A DNA stretch of 64,000 bases from Streptomyces sp. NBC_00708 (GTDB taxonomy: Bacteria > Actinomycetota > Actinomycetes > Streptomycetales > Streptomycetaceae), in NCBI GenBank assembly GCA_036226585.1, contig CP108997.1, positions 2,294,001 to 2,358,000 of the forward strand, given 5' to 3'. The notes under the pieces are model-generated. The model saw nothing but the letters and a program-made list of their open reading frames with translations. It did not search any database and was not told where the DNA came from. A program made the position numbers and the translations under genes. The number at the start of each line of letters is the position of its first letter. Position 1 is the stretch's first letter. Shown in pieces: positions 53,400 through 62,019 of the stretch.

Positions 53400-53405
53400 A
53401 GCCTA
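53400..53405 (-). promoter_or_regulatory. -10 hexamer of a probable leaderless promoter (hydrolase-ATPase)
   Basis: TAGGCT on the minus strand, 7 nt before the ATG, with no Shine-Dalgarno sequence between. No convincing -35 was found. Confidence 0.35.
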
Positions 53406-53556
53406 TGCGGCCCCGCGCCCCGTCCCGCCTGCCGCCGGGCGGAACTCCCGGGCATCCTCAAGGCGTACGGGACCGGCCCCGCGTACTGCGCACGCGGTAT
53501 GCGCCCGGCCCGCAATTGCGTCGCGCACGGGCGCCCCGCTCTGGGACGCTGCCGTC

Positions 53557-54093
53557 ATGGAGCAACCGGAAGTACTGCTGATCGGCGGGCGCGCGGGCGT
53601 GGGGAAGACGACGGTGGCCTGGGAGGTGTCGGCGCGGCTGCGCGAGACCGGGGCGGCGCACGCGGTGATCGACGGCGACTTCATGGGCGCCGTGCATCCC
53701 GCGCCGGACGACGACCCGCGCCGCTCCCTGATCACCGAACGCAATCTGGCGGCGGTCTGGGCCAACTACGCGGACCTGGGCCTGCGCCGCCTCGTCTACA
53801 CGAACACGGTGAGTGTGCTGGCCGGCTCGGCGCCCATGTTCGAGCGGGCGATGGGGGACGGGGTGAGGTGCATACGGGTCCTGCTGACCGCATCCGACGC
53901 CACGACCAACCAGCGGCTCACCGGCCGCGAGATCGGCTCCGAGCTGGAACACGAACTGCGCAGCAGCCTCCGCAAGGCCCGGATGCTCGACGAACACGCC
54001 CCGACGGACACCGTGCGGGTGGCGACGGACGGGCGGACGGTCGTGGACATCGCGCGGGAGATCGTGGACCTGACGGGGTGGGGCGGCGCCTGA
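53557..54093 (+). CDS. P-loop nucleoside/nucleotide kinase-like protein
   Basis: A 178-residue single-domain P-loop protein. Walker A is IGGRAGVGKTTVAWEV (about 9-24); DGDFMGAVHPAP follows at the position where nucleoside and adenylylsulphate kinases bind the acceptor, and an Arg-rich lid-like helix comes later (TGREIGSELEHELRSS). It probably phosphorylates a small molecule, but the acceptor cannot be identified. Divergent from the hydrolase-ATPase gene. It is not linked by overlap to the next gene. Confidence 0.8.
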   Translation: MEQPEVLLIGGRAGVGKTTVAWEVSARLRETGAAHAVIDGDFMGAVHPAPDDDPRRSLITERNLAAVWANYADLGLRRLVYTNTVSVLAGSAPMFERAMGDGVRCIRVLLTASDATTNQRLTGREIGSELEHELRSSLRKARMLDEHAPTDTVRVATDGRTVVDIAREIVDLTGWGGA

Positions 54094-54218
54094 CCACGGG
54101 GGCGGCGACTCGGCGCGCGGCCGGGTCCGCAGCCTTGTGGGAAGCTCACGCCCCACCCGCCCGAAGGCTGTCCGTGCTCACCAACTGCCTTTCGCGACAG
54201 GCGTGTTGGAATGCCTCT

Positions 54219-54698
54219 ATGGTCAATTCCACTGACGGAATCACGCACCTGGGTCCGGACGACTTCGCGCAGCGCCTGCGTGCCGAGATCGTCCGGATGA
54301 GGGACGAGGCGACGCGGCAGAGGAAACTCGCGCACCGCCGGGCCGAGTTCTGGGCCAGGACGGACATCGCCCTCGGTCTCCCCGCAGCCCTGCTGGCGGG
54401 CACGGCCGGGGCGGCAGGGCTGGCCTCGGCGGATGTGCGCGTGGCCGCCGCCCTCGCCGCCCTCGCCTCCGCCGGGTTCGCGGCGGGGGCGGGCTTCCTG
54501 CGCAGCGACACCAGACGCCGCGCCAACAAGCGGGCGCGGCACGCATGGGCCTCGGTCGAGGCCAGGGCCATGGTGGCGCTGGCCCGCGAGCATGTGTCCC
54601 CCGAGAACCTCGACGACCTGCTGGAGTGCCGCCAGGCCGCGCTGGCCGCCTACGACGGCGAAGATGCCCCGCCCGGGACCGCCGCCGGCGCCGGATAG
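54219..54698 (+). CDS. Two-helix membrane protein, SLATT/DUF4231-like
   Basis: A 159-residue protein: an N-terminal charged helix (about 14-47), two adjoining membrane segments (about 50-69 and 75-94) joined by a short loop, and cytoplasmic helices to about 145. This layout matches SLATT-like 2-TM proteins, which in other contexts are predicted pore-forming effectors of nucleotide-second-messenger immune systems. No nucleotide synthase or SMODS gene is next to it, so an effector role here is speculative. The ATG at 54219 has only a weak TTGGA upstream. Its 3' end overlaps the DUF4291 gene by 49 bp in convergent orientation. Confidence 0.7.
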   Translation: MVNSTDGITHLGPDDFAQRLRAEIVRMRDEATRQRKLAHRRAEFWARTDIALGLPAALLAGTAGAAGLASADVRVAAALAALASAGFAAGAGFLRSDTRRRANKRARHAWASVEARAMVALAREHVSPENLDDLLECRQAALAAYDGEDAPPGTAAGAG

Positions 54699-55270
54699 AC
54701 CCGTTCGTGCGGCAGCAGCGCCGTCGCGGCGTCCGTTTCGCCCGCCCGGACCAGCGCGTGGATCTCCCGGGCGAGCGGGGTGACATCGCGGATCGCGACC
54801 GTCCACTCGTCCGCGTACCGCCGTGACGCCTCCCCCGCCAGGCCGAGCTGGAGCGAGCGGTGCGGCAGCCGGTTCAGGTGCAGATCGCGCTCGGGGTCCC
54901 ATTGGACGCGGGCGGGGGCGCGGCGCAGATCGCGCTGCCAGGTGGCGCGGTCCGGGTGCACGCCTCTCTCGTAGTGCGAGAGTTCGGCGTGCGCGAGGGC
55001 CCAGTCGAAGCCCTCGCGGGTGATCTCGACGGCGAGGACGGTCTCCTGGCCCTCCTTCGTCCCCCAGCCGCAGCGGTACATCATCCACAGGAAGCTCGGC
55101 TTGATCCACGTCATGCGGTCGCGCTTCCAGGCGGCCGGGAAGCGTCCGTCGCGGGCGGCCGGCAGACCGAGCGACGGCGTGTACGCCTGGTAGACGGTCA
55201 CGGTGCCGGCGGTGTGGAGCGCGCGGATCTGATGCTGGGGCGTGGTGGTCGCGGATGCGGATGCGGTCAT
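54650..55270 (-). CDS. DUF4291 family protein
   Basis: A 206-residue soluble protein of the DUF4291 family. Signature segments are YQAYTPSLGLPAA near the N-terminus, the aromatic RMTWIKPSFLWMMYRCGWGT core (about 50-70) and the VQWDPERDLHLNRLPHRSLQ block. No function is known for the family; the strong aromatic and Arg/Trp conservation suggests nucleic-acid or nucleotide binding. Convergent with and overlapping the 2-TM gene. A GTG or ATG start near 55268-55270 is used. Confidence 0.85.
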   Translation of the reverse strand: MTASASATTTPQHQIRALHTAGTVTVYQAYTPSLGLPAARDGRFPAAWKRDRMTWIKPSFLWMMYRCGWGTKEGQETVLAVEITREGFDWALAHAELSHYERGVHPDRATWQRDLRRAPARVQWDPERDLHLNRLPHRSLQLGLAGEASRRYADEWTVAIRDVTPLAREIHALVRAGETDAATALLPHERVYPAPAAVPGGASSPS

Positions 55271-55315
55271 ACGAGCATCACAGCACCGTGCGGCGGGGGA
55301 CGGCGAACGGGTTTT

Positions 55316-56131
55316 CTACCGCGCGTGCATCACGCGGACACCGGACCACACGATGACGTGGTCCCCGGTCGACGCCTTCGCGCCGGAGGTGGAGTTGCCG
55401 TAGTAGTTCCAGCGCCAGGTGCCCGACTTGGCGGCCTTCACCGTGGTCTTGAGCGAGCCCGTCGAGCCGGACGTCACCTTCTTGACCGTCGTGTACGAGG
55501 ACGCGCCGTCCGCCTTGAACTGCAGGCTGACCGTGCGGCCGGCGTAGCCCTGGTACGAGTGCGTCTCCCAGTTCGCCCGGGTGACCTTGCCGGTCACCGT
55601 GATCGTCTTCCCGGTGACGACCGGCTCGGGCGCGGCGTTGACGGTGACGCGGGTGGCGCGCTGGACCTGGACCGGGTGGTTCAGATCGGTGAAGACGCTG
55701 TCCCCGCCGGGGAGGGAGAGCTGGGCGGAGCTCTTCCAGGTGCCGGCGTAACCGTTCCCCTCGATGGCGTACTTCGGGTCGATGTCCAGCACCCCGTCGT
55801 CGATGACGCAGCTGCCCTTCCCCTTGGTCGGGCAGGCGTGATCGGAAGCGCCGAACGCGCTGTACAGGGTGTCCGACTCCAGGCTGCCGAGCTTTCCCCG
55901 GTAGAGGGAGAACAGCGGCTGCCAGTCCCAGGTCCGCGTGGTCGTCATCCGGAAGGTCACCGGCACCGAGACCACTTCCTGGATGCCGATCACGATCGGC
56001 TTCCCGCCGTTCACCGAGAGCTGGGAGTACGAGACCCCGCCCGTCGCCGCCCCGGCCGGAGCCGCCGCCATCGCGGTGAACACGGCCACCGCTCCCGCGG
56101 CGACCACCGCGTTCCACTTCGTCTTCGCCAT
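55316..56131 (-). CDS. Secreted protein of unknown function
   Basis: A 271-residue exported protein. The signal peptide (1-28) ends in APAGA. Mature residues form two beta-rich halves: an N-terminal part with one Cys pair (HACPTKGKGSC) and a C-terminal Ig-like module (VVTGKTITVTGKVTRANW onward), similar to adhesion or cell-wall-associated Streptomyces proteins. No catalytic or anchor motif is present. The ATG at 56129-56131 is the first sensible start. Function not assigned. Confidence 0.78.
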   Translation of the reverse strand: MAKTKWNAVVAAGAVAVFTAMAAAPAGAATGGVSYSQLSVNGGKPIVIGIQEVVSVPVTFRMTTTRTWDWQPLFSLYRGKLGSLESDTLYSAFGASDHACPTKGKGSCVIDDGVLDIDPKYAIEGNGYAGTWKSSAQLSLPGGDSVFTDLNHPVQVQRATRVTVNAAPEPVVTGKTITVTGKVTRANWETHSYQGYAGRTVSLQFKADGASSYTTVKKVTSGSTGSLKTTVKAAKSGTWRWNYYGNSTSGAKASTGDHVIVWSGVRVMHAR

Positions 56132-56381
56132 AAGTGTCAGCTCGCTACTTCGCTCGACAACCGAACCGTTTATGGGACCGCGAAGGGCCGTCGGCAGTTG
56201 TACGCCGCACGGCAACGATCCGGTCACGCGCTCGGAGCCGTACGACCGCATGCGAAGGCGATGACATTCGTCATGCGGAGGTCAGTACACGCGGCTCTGC
56301 CGGGGAGGGGGCCCGGATCGGCACTCTGTAGGTGTCGAGAGCGGGAGCCACGAAGGCGCCGCCGCAACGGGAGGAACCGAC

Positions 56382-57107
56382 ATGAGCAGCCCGGCCGCCA
56401 CACTCAACGCCCCTGTCGTCGACGCCCCGGCCGCCGCCGCTCCGATCGCGCCCCGCAAGGCGCTCGTGGACAGCCTGAAGCCGCTGCTGGTGGACGTCGG
56501 ACTGCCGCTCGTCTCCTACTACGTGCTGAAGGCGGCGGGGCTCGGCACGTTCGGCGCGCTGGCCTGGAGCAGCGTGGTGCCGGCGGTGCGCACGCTGTGG
56601 GGTGCGGTGCGCGAGCGCCGGCTCAACGGCCTTGCCGCGCTGATGGTTGCCGTCAACGCGGTCTCGCTGCTGCTGGGCCTGGTGGCGGGTGACCCGCGGG
56701 TGATGCTCCTCAAGGACAGCGCGGTGAGCAGCACCATCGGGCTGGCGTTCCTGGTGACCGCGCTGCGGGGCCGGCCGATGCTGTCGGCGGGCCTGCGGCC
56801 GTGGCTGACCCGGGGCGAGGCCGCCAAGACGGCTGCCTGGGAGCGGCTGTCGGCCGGTTCGCCGTCGTTCCGGCGGGCCGAGACGCGGTTCTCGGCGGCG
56901 TGGGGCGTGGCGCTGCTCACCGAGTGCGCGGTGCGGGCCGTGGGCGCGTACACCGTGCCCGTCGAGACGATGGTGTGGGCCGGGACCGTGATCATGGTGG
57001 TCGCGATGGTGCTGGCGTTCTTCGTCTCGGGGCGCATCGCGGTCGCTCCGATGGAGCGGATGATCGAGGCCGAGGCCGGGACCGGGGCAGGCGCCACGGA
57101 GCGCTGA
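56382..57107 (+). CDS. VC0807-family membrane protein
   Basis: A 241-residue integral membrane protein with an Ala/Pro-rich leader (1-25) and about five to six membrane segments (about 30-65, 83-105, 112-130, 172-192 and 200-222). The conserved segment FLVTALRGRPMLSAGLRPWL (about 125-145) is typical of VC0807 family proteins, whose function is unknown. GGAGG lies before the ATG. A strong hairpin terminates it. Confidence 0.82.
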   Translation: MSSPAATLNAPVVDAPAAAAPIAPRKALVDSLKPLLVDVGLPLVSYYVLKAAGLGTFGALAWSSVVPAVRTLWGAVRERRLNGLAALMVAVNAVSLLLGLVAGDPRVMLLKDSAVSSTIGLAFLVTALRGRPMLSAGLRPWLTRGEAAKTAAWERLSAGSPSFRRAETRFSAAWGVALLTECAVRAVGAYTVPVETMVWAGTVIMVVAMVLAFFVSGRIAVAPMERMIEAEAGTGAGATER

Positions 57108-57122
57108 GGCTCCCTCCGAACT

Positions 57123-57155
57123 CCGCAGGGCCACTCCGGGGGAGTGGCCCTGCGG
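57123..57155 (+). terminator. Terminator after the VC0807-family gene
   Basis: A perfect 15-bp stem (CCGCAGGGCCACTCC and complement) with loop GGG, 16 bp after the stop codon. Confidence 0.8.
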
Positions 57156-57196
57156 TCGCGTTCCGTCCGCCCCGAAAACCGTTTGACCACGCCGTT

Positions 57197-57202
57197 TACC
57201 GT
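57197..57202 (+). promoter_or_regulatory. -10 hexamer of a probable leaderless promoter (GNAT)
   Basis: TACCGT lies 6 nt before the GNAT ATG and no ribosome site is present. No good -35 was found. Confidence 0.35.
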
Positions 57203-57208
57203 TTCCGC

Positions 57209-57679
57209 ATGACTACTTCGCTGAGGCTTGCCGAGGTCACCTCCGCTAACGTCGATGCCGCGATCGCCCTGCGGATCCGCCCCGGCCAGGAGCATCTGGT
57301 GGAGCCGGTCGCGACGTCCCTCGCCGAGGCGTACGTGCATCGCGAGACGGCCTGGCCCCGGCTCGTCCTCGACGGCGACCGGCTCGTCGGCTTCCTGATG
57401 GCCTTCCTGGACATCGACTTCGAGAACGACGGCAAGGAGCACCACATCCGCTCCGGGCTGTGGCGCCTCAACATCGCGGCGGACGAACAGGGGCGCGGTT
57501 ACGGCCGGTTCGCGGTCGAGTCCGTGGCCGCCGAGATCCGCCGGCGCGGCGGCGACCGGATGTACGTCACCTGGCACCCGGGCGACGACGGCCCCGAGGG
57601 CTTCTACCTGGGGCTCGGCTTCCGGGTCACGGGCGAGACGAGCGGCGGCCAGACGGTCGGGGTGCTGGAGCTGGGCTGA
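57209..57679 (+). CDS. GNAT family N-acetyltransferase (polyamine acetyltransferase-like)
   Basis: A 156-residue acetyl-CoA-dependent acetyltransferase. Motif A, AADEQGRGYGRFAVESV (about 90-106), binds the pyrophosphate of acetyl-CoA, and the N-terminus RIRPGQEHLVEPVATSLAEA resembles BltD/SpeG-type diamine acetyltransferases. C-terminal FYLGLGFRVTGE is also typical. The substrate is probably a polyamine or another small amine; this is inferred from likeness only. Convergent with iolA. Confidence 0.88.
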   Translation: MTTSLRLAEVTSANVDAAIALRIRPGQEHLVEPVATSLAEAYVHRETAWPRLVLDGDRLVGFLMAFLDIDFENDGKEHHIRSGLWRLNIAADEQGRGYGRFAVESVAAEIRRRGGDRMYVTWHPGDDGPEGFYLGLGFRVTGETSGGQTVGVLELG

Positions 57680-57680
57680 C

Positions 57681-57714
57681 GTACGGGCCGGGACCGGGCG
57701 GCCCCGGCCGGTAC
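57681..57714. terminator. Bidirectional terminator between GNAT and iolA
   Basis: GTACGGGCCGGGACC (57681-57695) and GGCCCCGGCCGGTAC (57700-57714) pair at 13 of 15 positions around loop GGGC, between two convergent genes. Confidence 0.55.
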
Positions 57715-57734
57715 GCGGGCCGTGGGTGGCGGGG

Positions 57735-59234
57735 TCAGTGGTTCCTGGGGAAGCCCAGGTCCACGCCCGCCGGGGCGTCCGCCGGGTCGGGCCAGCGGGT
57801 CGTGGTGACCTTGCCGCGGGTGTAGAAGTGCACGCCGTCGTTGCCGTAGATGTGGTGGTCGCCGAAGAGGGAGTCCTTCCAGCCGCCGAAGGAGTGGTAG
57901 CCGACCGGCACCGGGATCGGCACGTTGACGCCGACCATGCCGGCCTCGATCTCCAGCTGGAAGCGGCGGGCCGCACCGCCGTCGCGGGTGAAGATCGCGG
58001 TGCCGTTGCCGTACGGCGAGGCGTTCATGAGGGCGACGCCCTCCTCGTACGTCTCCACCCGCAGCACGCACAGGACCGGGCCGAAGATCTCGTCCCGGTA
58101 CGCGTCGGAGTCGGTGGAGACGTGGTCGAGGAGCGAGAGGCCGATCCAGTGGCCGTCCTCGAAGCCCTCGACGGTGAACCCGGTTCCGTCGAGGACGACT
58201 TCGGCGCCCTGGGCGGCGGCGCCGGTGACGTAGGAGGCGACCTTGTCGCGGTGGGCGGCGGTGATCAGCGGGCCCATCTCGGAGTCCGGGTCGGTGCCGG
58301 GGCCGATCGTGATCCGCTCGGCCCTCTCCTTGATCCGGGCGACCAGCTCGTCGCCGATCGCGCCCACGGCGACCACGGCGGAGATCGCCATGCAGCGCTC
58401 ACCGGCCGAGCCGTACGCGGCGGAGACGGCGGCGTCGGCGGCGGCGTCCAGGTCCGCGTCGGGCAGCACCAGCATGTGGTTCTTCGCGCCGCCGAGCGCC
58501 TGCACGCGCTTGCCGTTGGCCGAGGCGGTGGCGTGGATATGGCGGGCGATGGGCGTCGAACCGACGAACGACACGGCTGCCACGTCCGCGTGGGTCAGCA
58601 GGGCGTCCACGGCGACGCGGTCCCCGTGCAGCACGTTCAGCACCCCGTCCGGCAGCCCGGCCTCCGCGGCCAGTTCGGCAAGGAGGTTCGCGGCGGAGGG
58701 GTCCTTCTCGCTGGGCTTGAGCACAAAGGTGTTCCCGCAGGCGACGGCCAGCGGGAACATCCACATCGGCACCATGGCCGGGAAGTTGAACGGGGTGATC
58801 CCGGCGACCACACCGAGCGGCTGGCGGATCGAGGAGACGTCGACCCGGCTGGAGACCTGGGTGGACAGCTCGCCCTTGAGCTGGGTGGTGATCCCGCAGG
58901 CCAGCTCGACGATCTCCAGGCCCCGGGCGACCTCGCCCAGCGCGTCGGAGTGCACCTTGCCGTGCTCGGCGGTGATGAGCGCGGCGATCTCGTCCCGGTG
59001 GGCGTCCAGCAGCGCGCGGTAGCGGAACAGGACCGCCGTGCGGGCGGACAGCGAGGAGTCGCGCCACGTCGTGTACGCGTCCTTCGCGGCGGCCACCGCC
59101 GCGTCGGCCTCCTCCGCCGAGGCGAACGCGACCCGGGTGGTGACGGCGCCGGTGGCGGGATCGGTGACCTCGCCGTAGTTGCCCGAGGTGCCCTCGACGG
59201 TCTTGCCGCCGATCCAGTGGTTCACGGTCTTCAT
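57735..59234 (-). CDS. iolA: Methylmalonate-semialdehyde dehydrogenase (CoA-acylating)
   Basis: A 499-residue aldehyde dehydrogenase that converts malonate semialdehyde (inositol pathway) or methylmalonate semialdehyde (valine pathway) to acetyl- or propionyl-CoA with NAD+. Family features: GITPFNFPAMVPMWMFPLA, the LGGAKNHM segment and the catalytic Cys in GSAGERCMAIS. The absence of the usual ALDH catalytic Glu region is typical for this CoA-dependent branch. Lies 12 bp after iolD and is the last visible gene of the operon; a copy for valine breakdown (mmsA) is the other possible name. Confidence 0.92.
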   Translation of the reverse strand: MKTVNHWIGGKTVEGTSGNYGEVTDPATGAVTTRVAFASAEEADAAVAAAKDAYTTWRDSSLSARTAVLFRYRALLDAHRDEIAALITAEHGKVHSDALGEVARGLEIVELACGITTQLKGELSTQVSSRVDVSSIRQPLGVVAGITPFNFPAMVPMWMFPLAVACGNTFVLKPSEKDPSAANLLAELAAEAGLPDGVLNVLHGDRVAVDALLTHADVAAVSFVGSTPIARHIHATASANGKRVQALGGAKNHMLVLPDADLDAAADAAVSAAYGSAGERCMAISAVVAVGAIGDELVARIKERAERITIGPGTDPDSEMGPLITAAHRDKVASYVTGAAAQGAEVVLDGTGFTVEGFEDGHWIGLSLLDHVSTDSDAYRDEIFGPVLCVLRVETYEEGVALMNASPYGNGTAIFTRDGGAARRFQLEIEAGMVGVNVPIPVPVGYHSFGGWKDSLFGDHHIYGNDGVHFYTRGKVTTTRWPDPADAPAGVDLGFPRNH

Positions 59235-59246
59235 GCTGCGGCTCCT

Positions 59247-61145
59247 TCAGAGGTGACGGCGTCGGTCGGCGCTGTGGCGTTCGTACTCTTTCCGTGCTGC
59301 GACCGCCGCGGGGCGGGTGGCCGTCTCGGCCACGGGGACATCCCACCACGCCTGTGCCTCCGGCGGCCCCTGTCCGGCGCCGGGTGTTTCGGTCTCCACG
59401 TGCACGCAGACGGGCCGGTCCGCCGCACGGGCCTCGGCAAGGGCCGCGCGCAGTTCGCCCACCGTCCCGGCGCGCAGCACCCGCATGCCGAGCGAGGCGG
59501 CGTTGGCGGCGAGATCCACGGGGAGCGGGGGGCCGGTGAAGTCTCCGTCCGCCGACCGGTGGCGGTAGTCCGTGCCGAAGCGTTCGCCGCCGGTGGCCTC
59601 GGAGAGCCCGCCGATCGAGGCGTAGCCGTGGTTCTGGAGGACGACGAGCTTGACGGGGACGTCCTCCTGGACGGCGGTGACGATCTCGGTGGGGTTCATC
59701 AGGTACGTGCCGTCGCCGACGAGCGCCCAGACGGGACGGTCCGGGGCCGCCATCCGCACACCGATCGCGGCCGGGATCTCGTAGCCCATGCAGGAGTACC
59801 CGTACTCCACGTGGTACTGGCGCGGGGAGCGGGCGCGCCAGAGTTTGTGCAGGTCACCGGGGAGTGAACCGGCCGCGTTGATGAGGATGTCCTCGTCGGT
59901 GACCAGCTCGTCCAGGAGGCCCAGGACCTGGGTCTGGGTGGGGCGGGCGTGCGGGTCGGGGGTGGCGTACGCGGCGTCCACGCGCCGCTCCCAGCGGGCC
60001 TTCGCCTCCGTGTACTCCGCCTCGTACGCGGGCTCCGTGCGGTGGCCGGCCAGGGCGTCGGTGAGGGCTTCGAGCGCGGTGCGGGCGTCGGCGACGAGCG
60101 GAAGCGCGGCGAGCTTGTGGGCGTCGAAGCCGGTGATGTTGATGTTGAGGAAGCGGACGCCGGGGTTCTGGAAGAGGGTCGCGGACGCCGTGGTGAAGTC
60201 GGTGTGGCGGGTGCCGATGCCGATGACGAGGTCGGCGGTGCGGGCGAGGCCGTCGGCGGTCGCGGTCCCGGTGTGGCCGATGCCGCCCACGTCGGCGGGG
60301 TGGTCGTGGTGCAGGGAGCCCTTGCCGGCCTGGGTGGAGGCGACGGGGATGCCGGTGGCTTCGGCGAACGCGGCGAGGGCGTCCTCGGCGGCGCTGTGGC
60401 GGACCCCGCCGCCCGCGACGACCAGCGGGCGGCGGGCGGCGCGCACCGCCCGTACGGCCTCGCCGAGTTCGTACGGGTCGGGGGCGGGGCGGCGTACGTG
60501 CCAGACGCGCTCCGCGAAGAACTCCGCCGGCCAGTCGTACGCCTCCGCCTGCACGTCCTGCGGCAGCGCGAGCGTGACCGCGCCGGTCTCCGCCGGGTCG
60601 GCGAGGACCCGCATGGCCTGGAGCGCGGCCGGGATCAGGGCCTCGGGGCGGGTGATCCGGTCGAAGGAGCGGGAGACGGGGCGCAGGCAGTCGTTGACGG
60701 AGACATCACCCGCGTACGGCACCTCCAGCTGCTGGAGCACGGGATCGGCGGGGCGCGTCGCGAAGGTGTCGCCGGGCAGCAGCAGGACGGGGAGGTGGTT
60801 GACGGTGGCGAGGGCGGCGCCGGTGACGAGGTTGGTGGCACCGGGGCCGATGGAGGTGGTGACGGCCTGGGCGGACAGCCGGCCGCACTGGCGGGCGTAA
60901 CCGACGGCCGCGTGCACCATGGCCTGTTCGTTGCGGCCCTGGAGGTAGGGCATGGCCGGTCCGGTCTCCAGGAGCGCCTGGCCGACGCCCGCTACGTTGC
61001 CGTGGCCGAAGATGCCCCAGGTGGCGGCGATCAGCCGGTGGCGCTCGCCGTCGCGTTCGGTGTACTGGCGGGCGAGGAAGGCGACGAGCGCCTGAGCGGT
61101 GGTGAGGCGGGTGGTCTCCCCGGTCCTGCCGGGCGTCGTGGTCAT
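59247..61145 (-). CDS. iolD: 3D-trihydroxycyclohexane-1,2-dione hydrolase
   Basis: A 632-residue thiamine-diphosphate enzyme that opens the ring of the diketo-inositol intermediate to give 5-deoxy-D-glucuronate. The N-terminal domain has the thiamine-activating Glu region (QGRNEQAMVHAAVGYA), the middle domain a GIGTRHTDF segment, and the C-terminal domain the TPP/Mg motif GDGTYLMNPTEIVTA with LQNHGYASIGGL. Start: ATG 61143-61145, overlapping the iolB stop (ATGA). Length fits the family. Confidence 0.93.
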   Translation of the reverse strand: MTTTPGRTGETTRLTTAQALVAFLARQYTERDGERHRLIAATWGIFGHGNVAGVGQALLETGPAMPYLQGRNEQAMVHAAVGYARQCGRLSAQAVTTSIGPGATNLVTGAALATVNHLPVLLLPGDTFATRPADPVLQQLEVPYAGDVSVNDCLRPVSRSFDRITRPEALIPAALQAMRVLADPAETGAVTLALPQDVQAEAYDWPAEFFAERVWHVRRPAPDPYELGEAVRAVRAARRPLVVAGGGVRHSAAEDALAAFAEATGIPVASTQAGKGSLHHDHPADVGGIGHTGTATADGLARTADLVIGIGTRHTDFTTASATLFQNPGVRFLNINITGFDAHKLAALPLVADARTALEALTDALAGHRTEPAYEAEYTEAKARWERRVDAAYATPDPHARPTQTQVLGLLDELVTDEDILINAAGSLPGDLHKLWRARSPRQYHVEYGYSCMGYEIPAAIGVRMAAPDRPVWALVGDGTYLMNPTEIVTAVQEDVPVKLVVLQNHGYASIGGLSEATGGERFGTDYRHRSADGDFTGPPLPVDLAANAASLGMRVLRAGTVGELRAALAEARAADRPVCVHVETETPGAGQGPPEAQAWWDVPVAETATRPAAVAARKEYERHSADRRRHL

Positions 61146-62017
61146 GCGGGGTCCTCCGGTCCGTGGAGCGGCAGCCGGGGGTCGACCGGCTGGGACGGCC
61201 AGGTGTCGCGGACCCAGGTGTGCCCGGGGTGGTCGCGGATCAGCCACTCCCGCGTCTCACCGGGACCCGCCATGACGTTGAGGTAGTACAGCGTGCGGCC
61301 GGGCGGGGCGATGGACGGGCCGTGCCAGCCGTCCGGGATGAGGACCGTGTCACCGCTGCGGACCTCGGCCAGCACGTCCGTACCGCCGGGGCGGGACGGG
61401 GAGACCCGGTGGTAGCCGAGGCCGTCGTCCTCGACCTCGAAGTAGTAGATCTCCTCGAGGACGGATTCCTCGCCGGGGTGGTGCTCGTCGTGTTTGTGCG
61501 GGGGGTAGGAGGACCAGTTGCCGCCGGGAGTGAGGACTTCGACGGCGATGAGCCGGTCGCAGTCGAAGGCGTCGGCGGCGGCGAAGTTGTGTACCTGGCG
61601 GGAGCAGACGCCGGCGCCGCGCAGTTCCACACGAACCTCCGGCGCGGGGCCGTAGCGAGCGGGGAGTCGTCGCTCGCACTTCGCTCCTGCCAGGGCGAAG
61701 CGGCCCCCTGCGCCGGAGGCGATCTGTGCATGGGCGTCGCGCGGTACATAGGCGAAGTCGGAAACGCCGCTGAACACGCTCTTACGGCCCAGCAGTTCAA
61801 AGATCTCATCTGAGATGTGCACCGTACAGCTACCGGTCAACGGCAGTACGATCCACTCGCTCTCCCCGGTGACAAGTGTGTGAACTCCTCCCGGTTCCAG
61901 CTCCAGCACTCGTAGGCTCGACCGCTCCCAGCCGGCCTGTTCCGGCCCGATGTCCAGGGCGTAGGGGCCGCGCGCGGTGTGGCCGGCGGGCAGGTGGTAC
62001 GTGGGTTCGCCTCGCAT
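61142..62017 (-). CDS. iolB: 5-deoxy-glucuronate isomerase
   Basis: A 291-residue bicupin that isomerises 5-deoxy-D-glucuronate to 2-deoxy-5-keto-D-gluconate, the step between IolD and IolC. Metal-binding histidines are visible in the second cupin (YPPHKHDEHHPGEESVLEEI and DGWHGPSIAP). Codons between about 61930 and 61730 use A/T third positions far more than the rest of the window, a local anomaly within an otherwise normal gene. ATG 62015-62017 lies 2 bp after iolC. Confidence 0.93.
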   Translation of the reverse strand: MRGEPTYHLPAGHTARGPYALDIGPEQAGWERSSLRVLELEPGGVHTLVTGESEWIVLPLTGSCTVHISDEIFELLGRKSVFSGVSDFAYVPRDAHAQIASGAGGRFALAGAKCERRLPARYGPAPEVRVELRGAGVCSRQVHNFAAADAFDCDRLIAVEVLTPGGNWSSYPPHKHDEHHPGEESVLEEIYYFEVEDDGLGYHRVSPSRPGGTDVLAEVRSGDTVLIPDGWHGPSIAPPGRTLYYLNVMAGPGETREWLIRDHPGHTWVRDTWPSQPVDPRLPLHGPEDPA

Positions 62018-62019
62018 GC

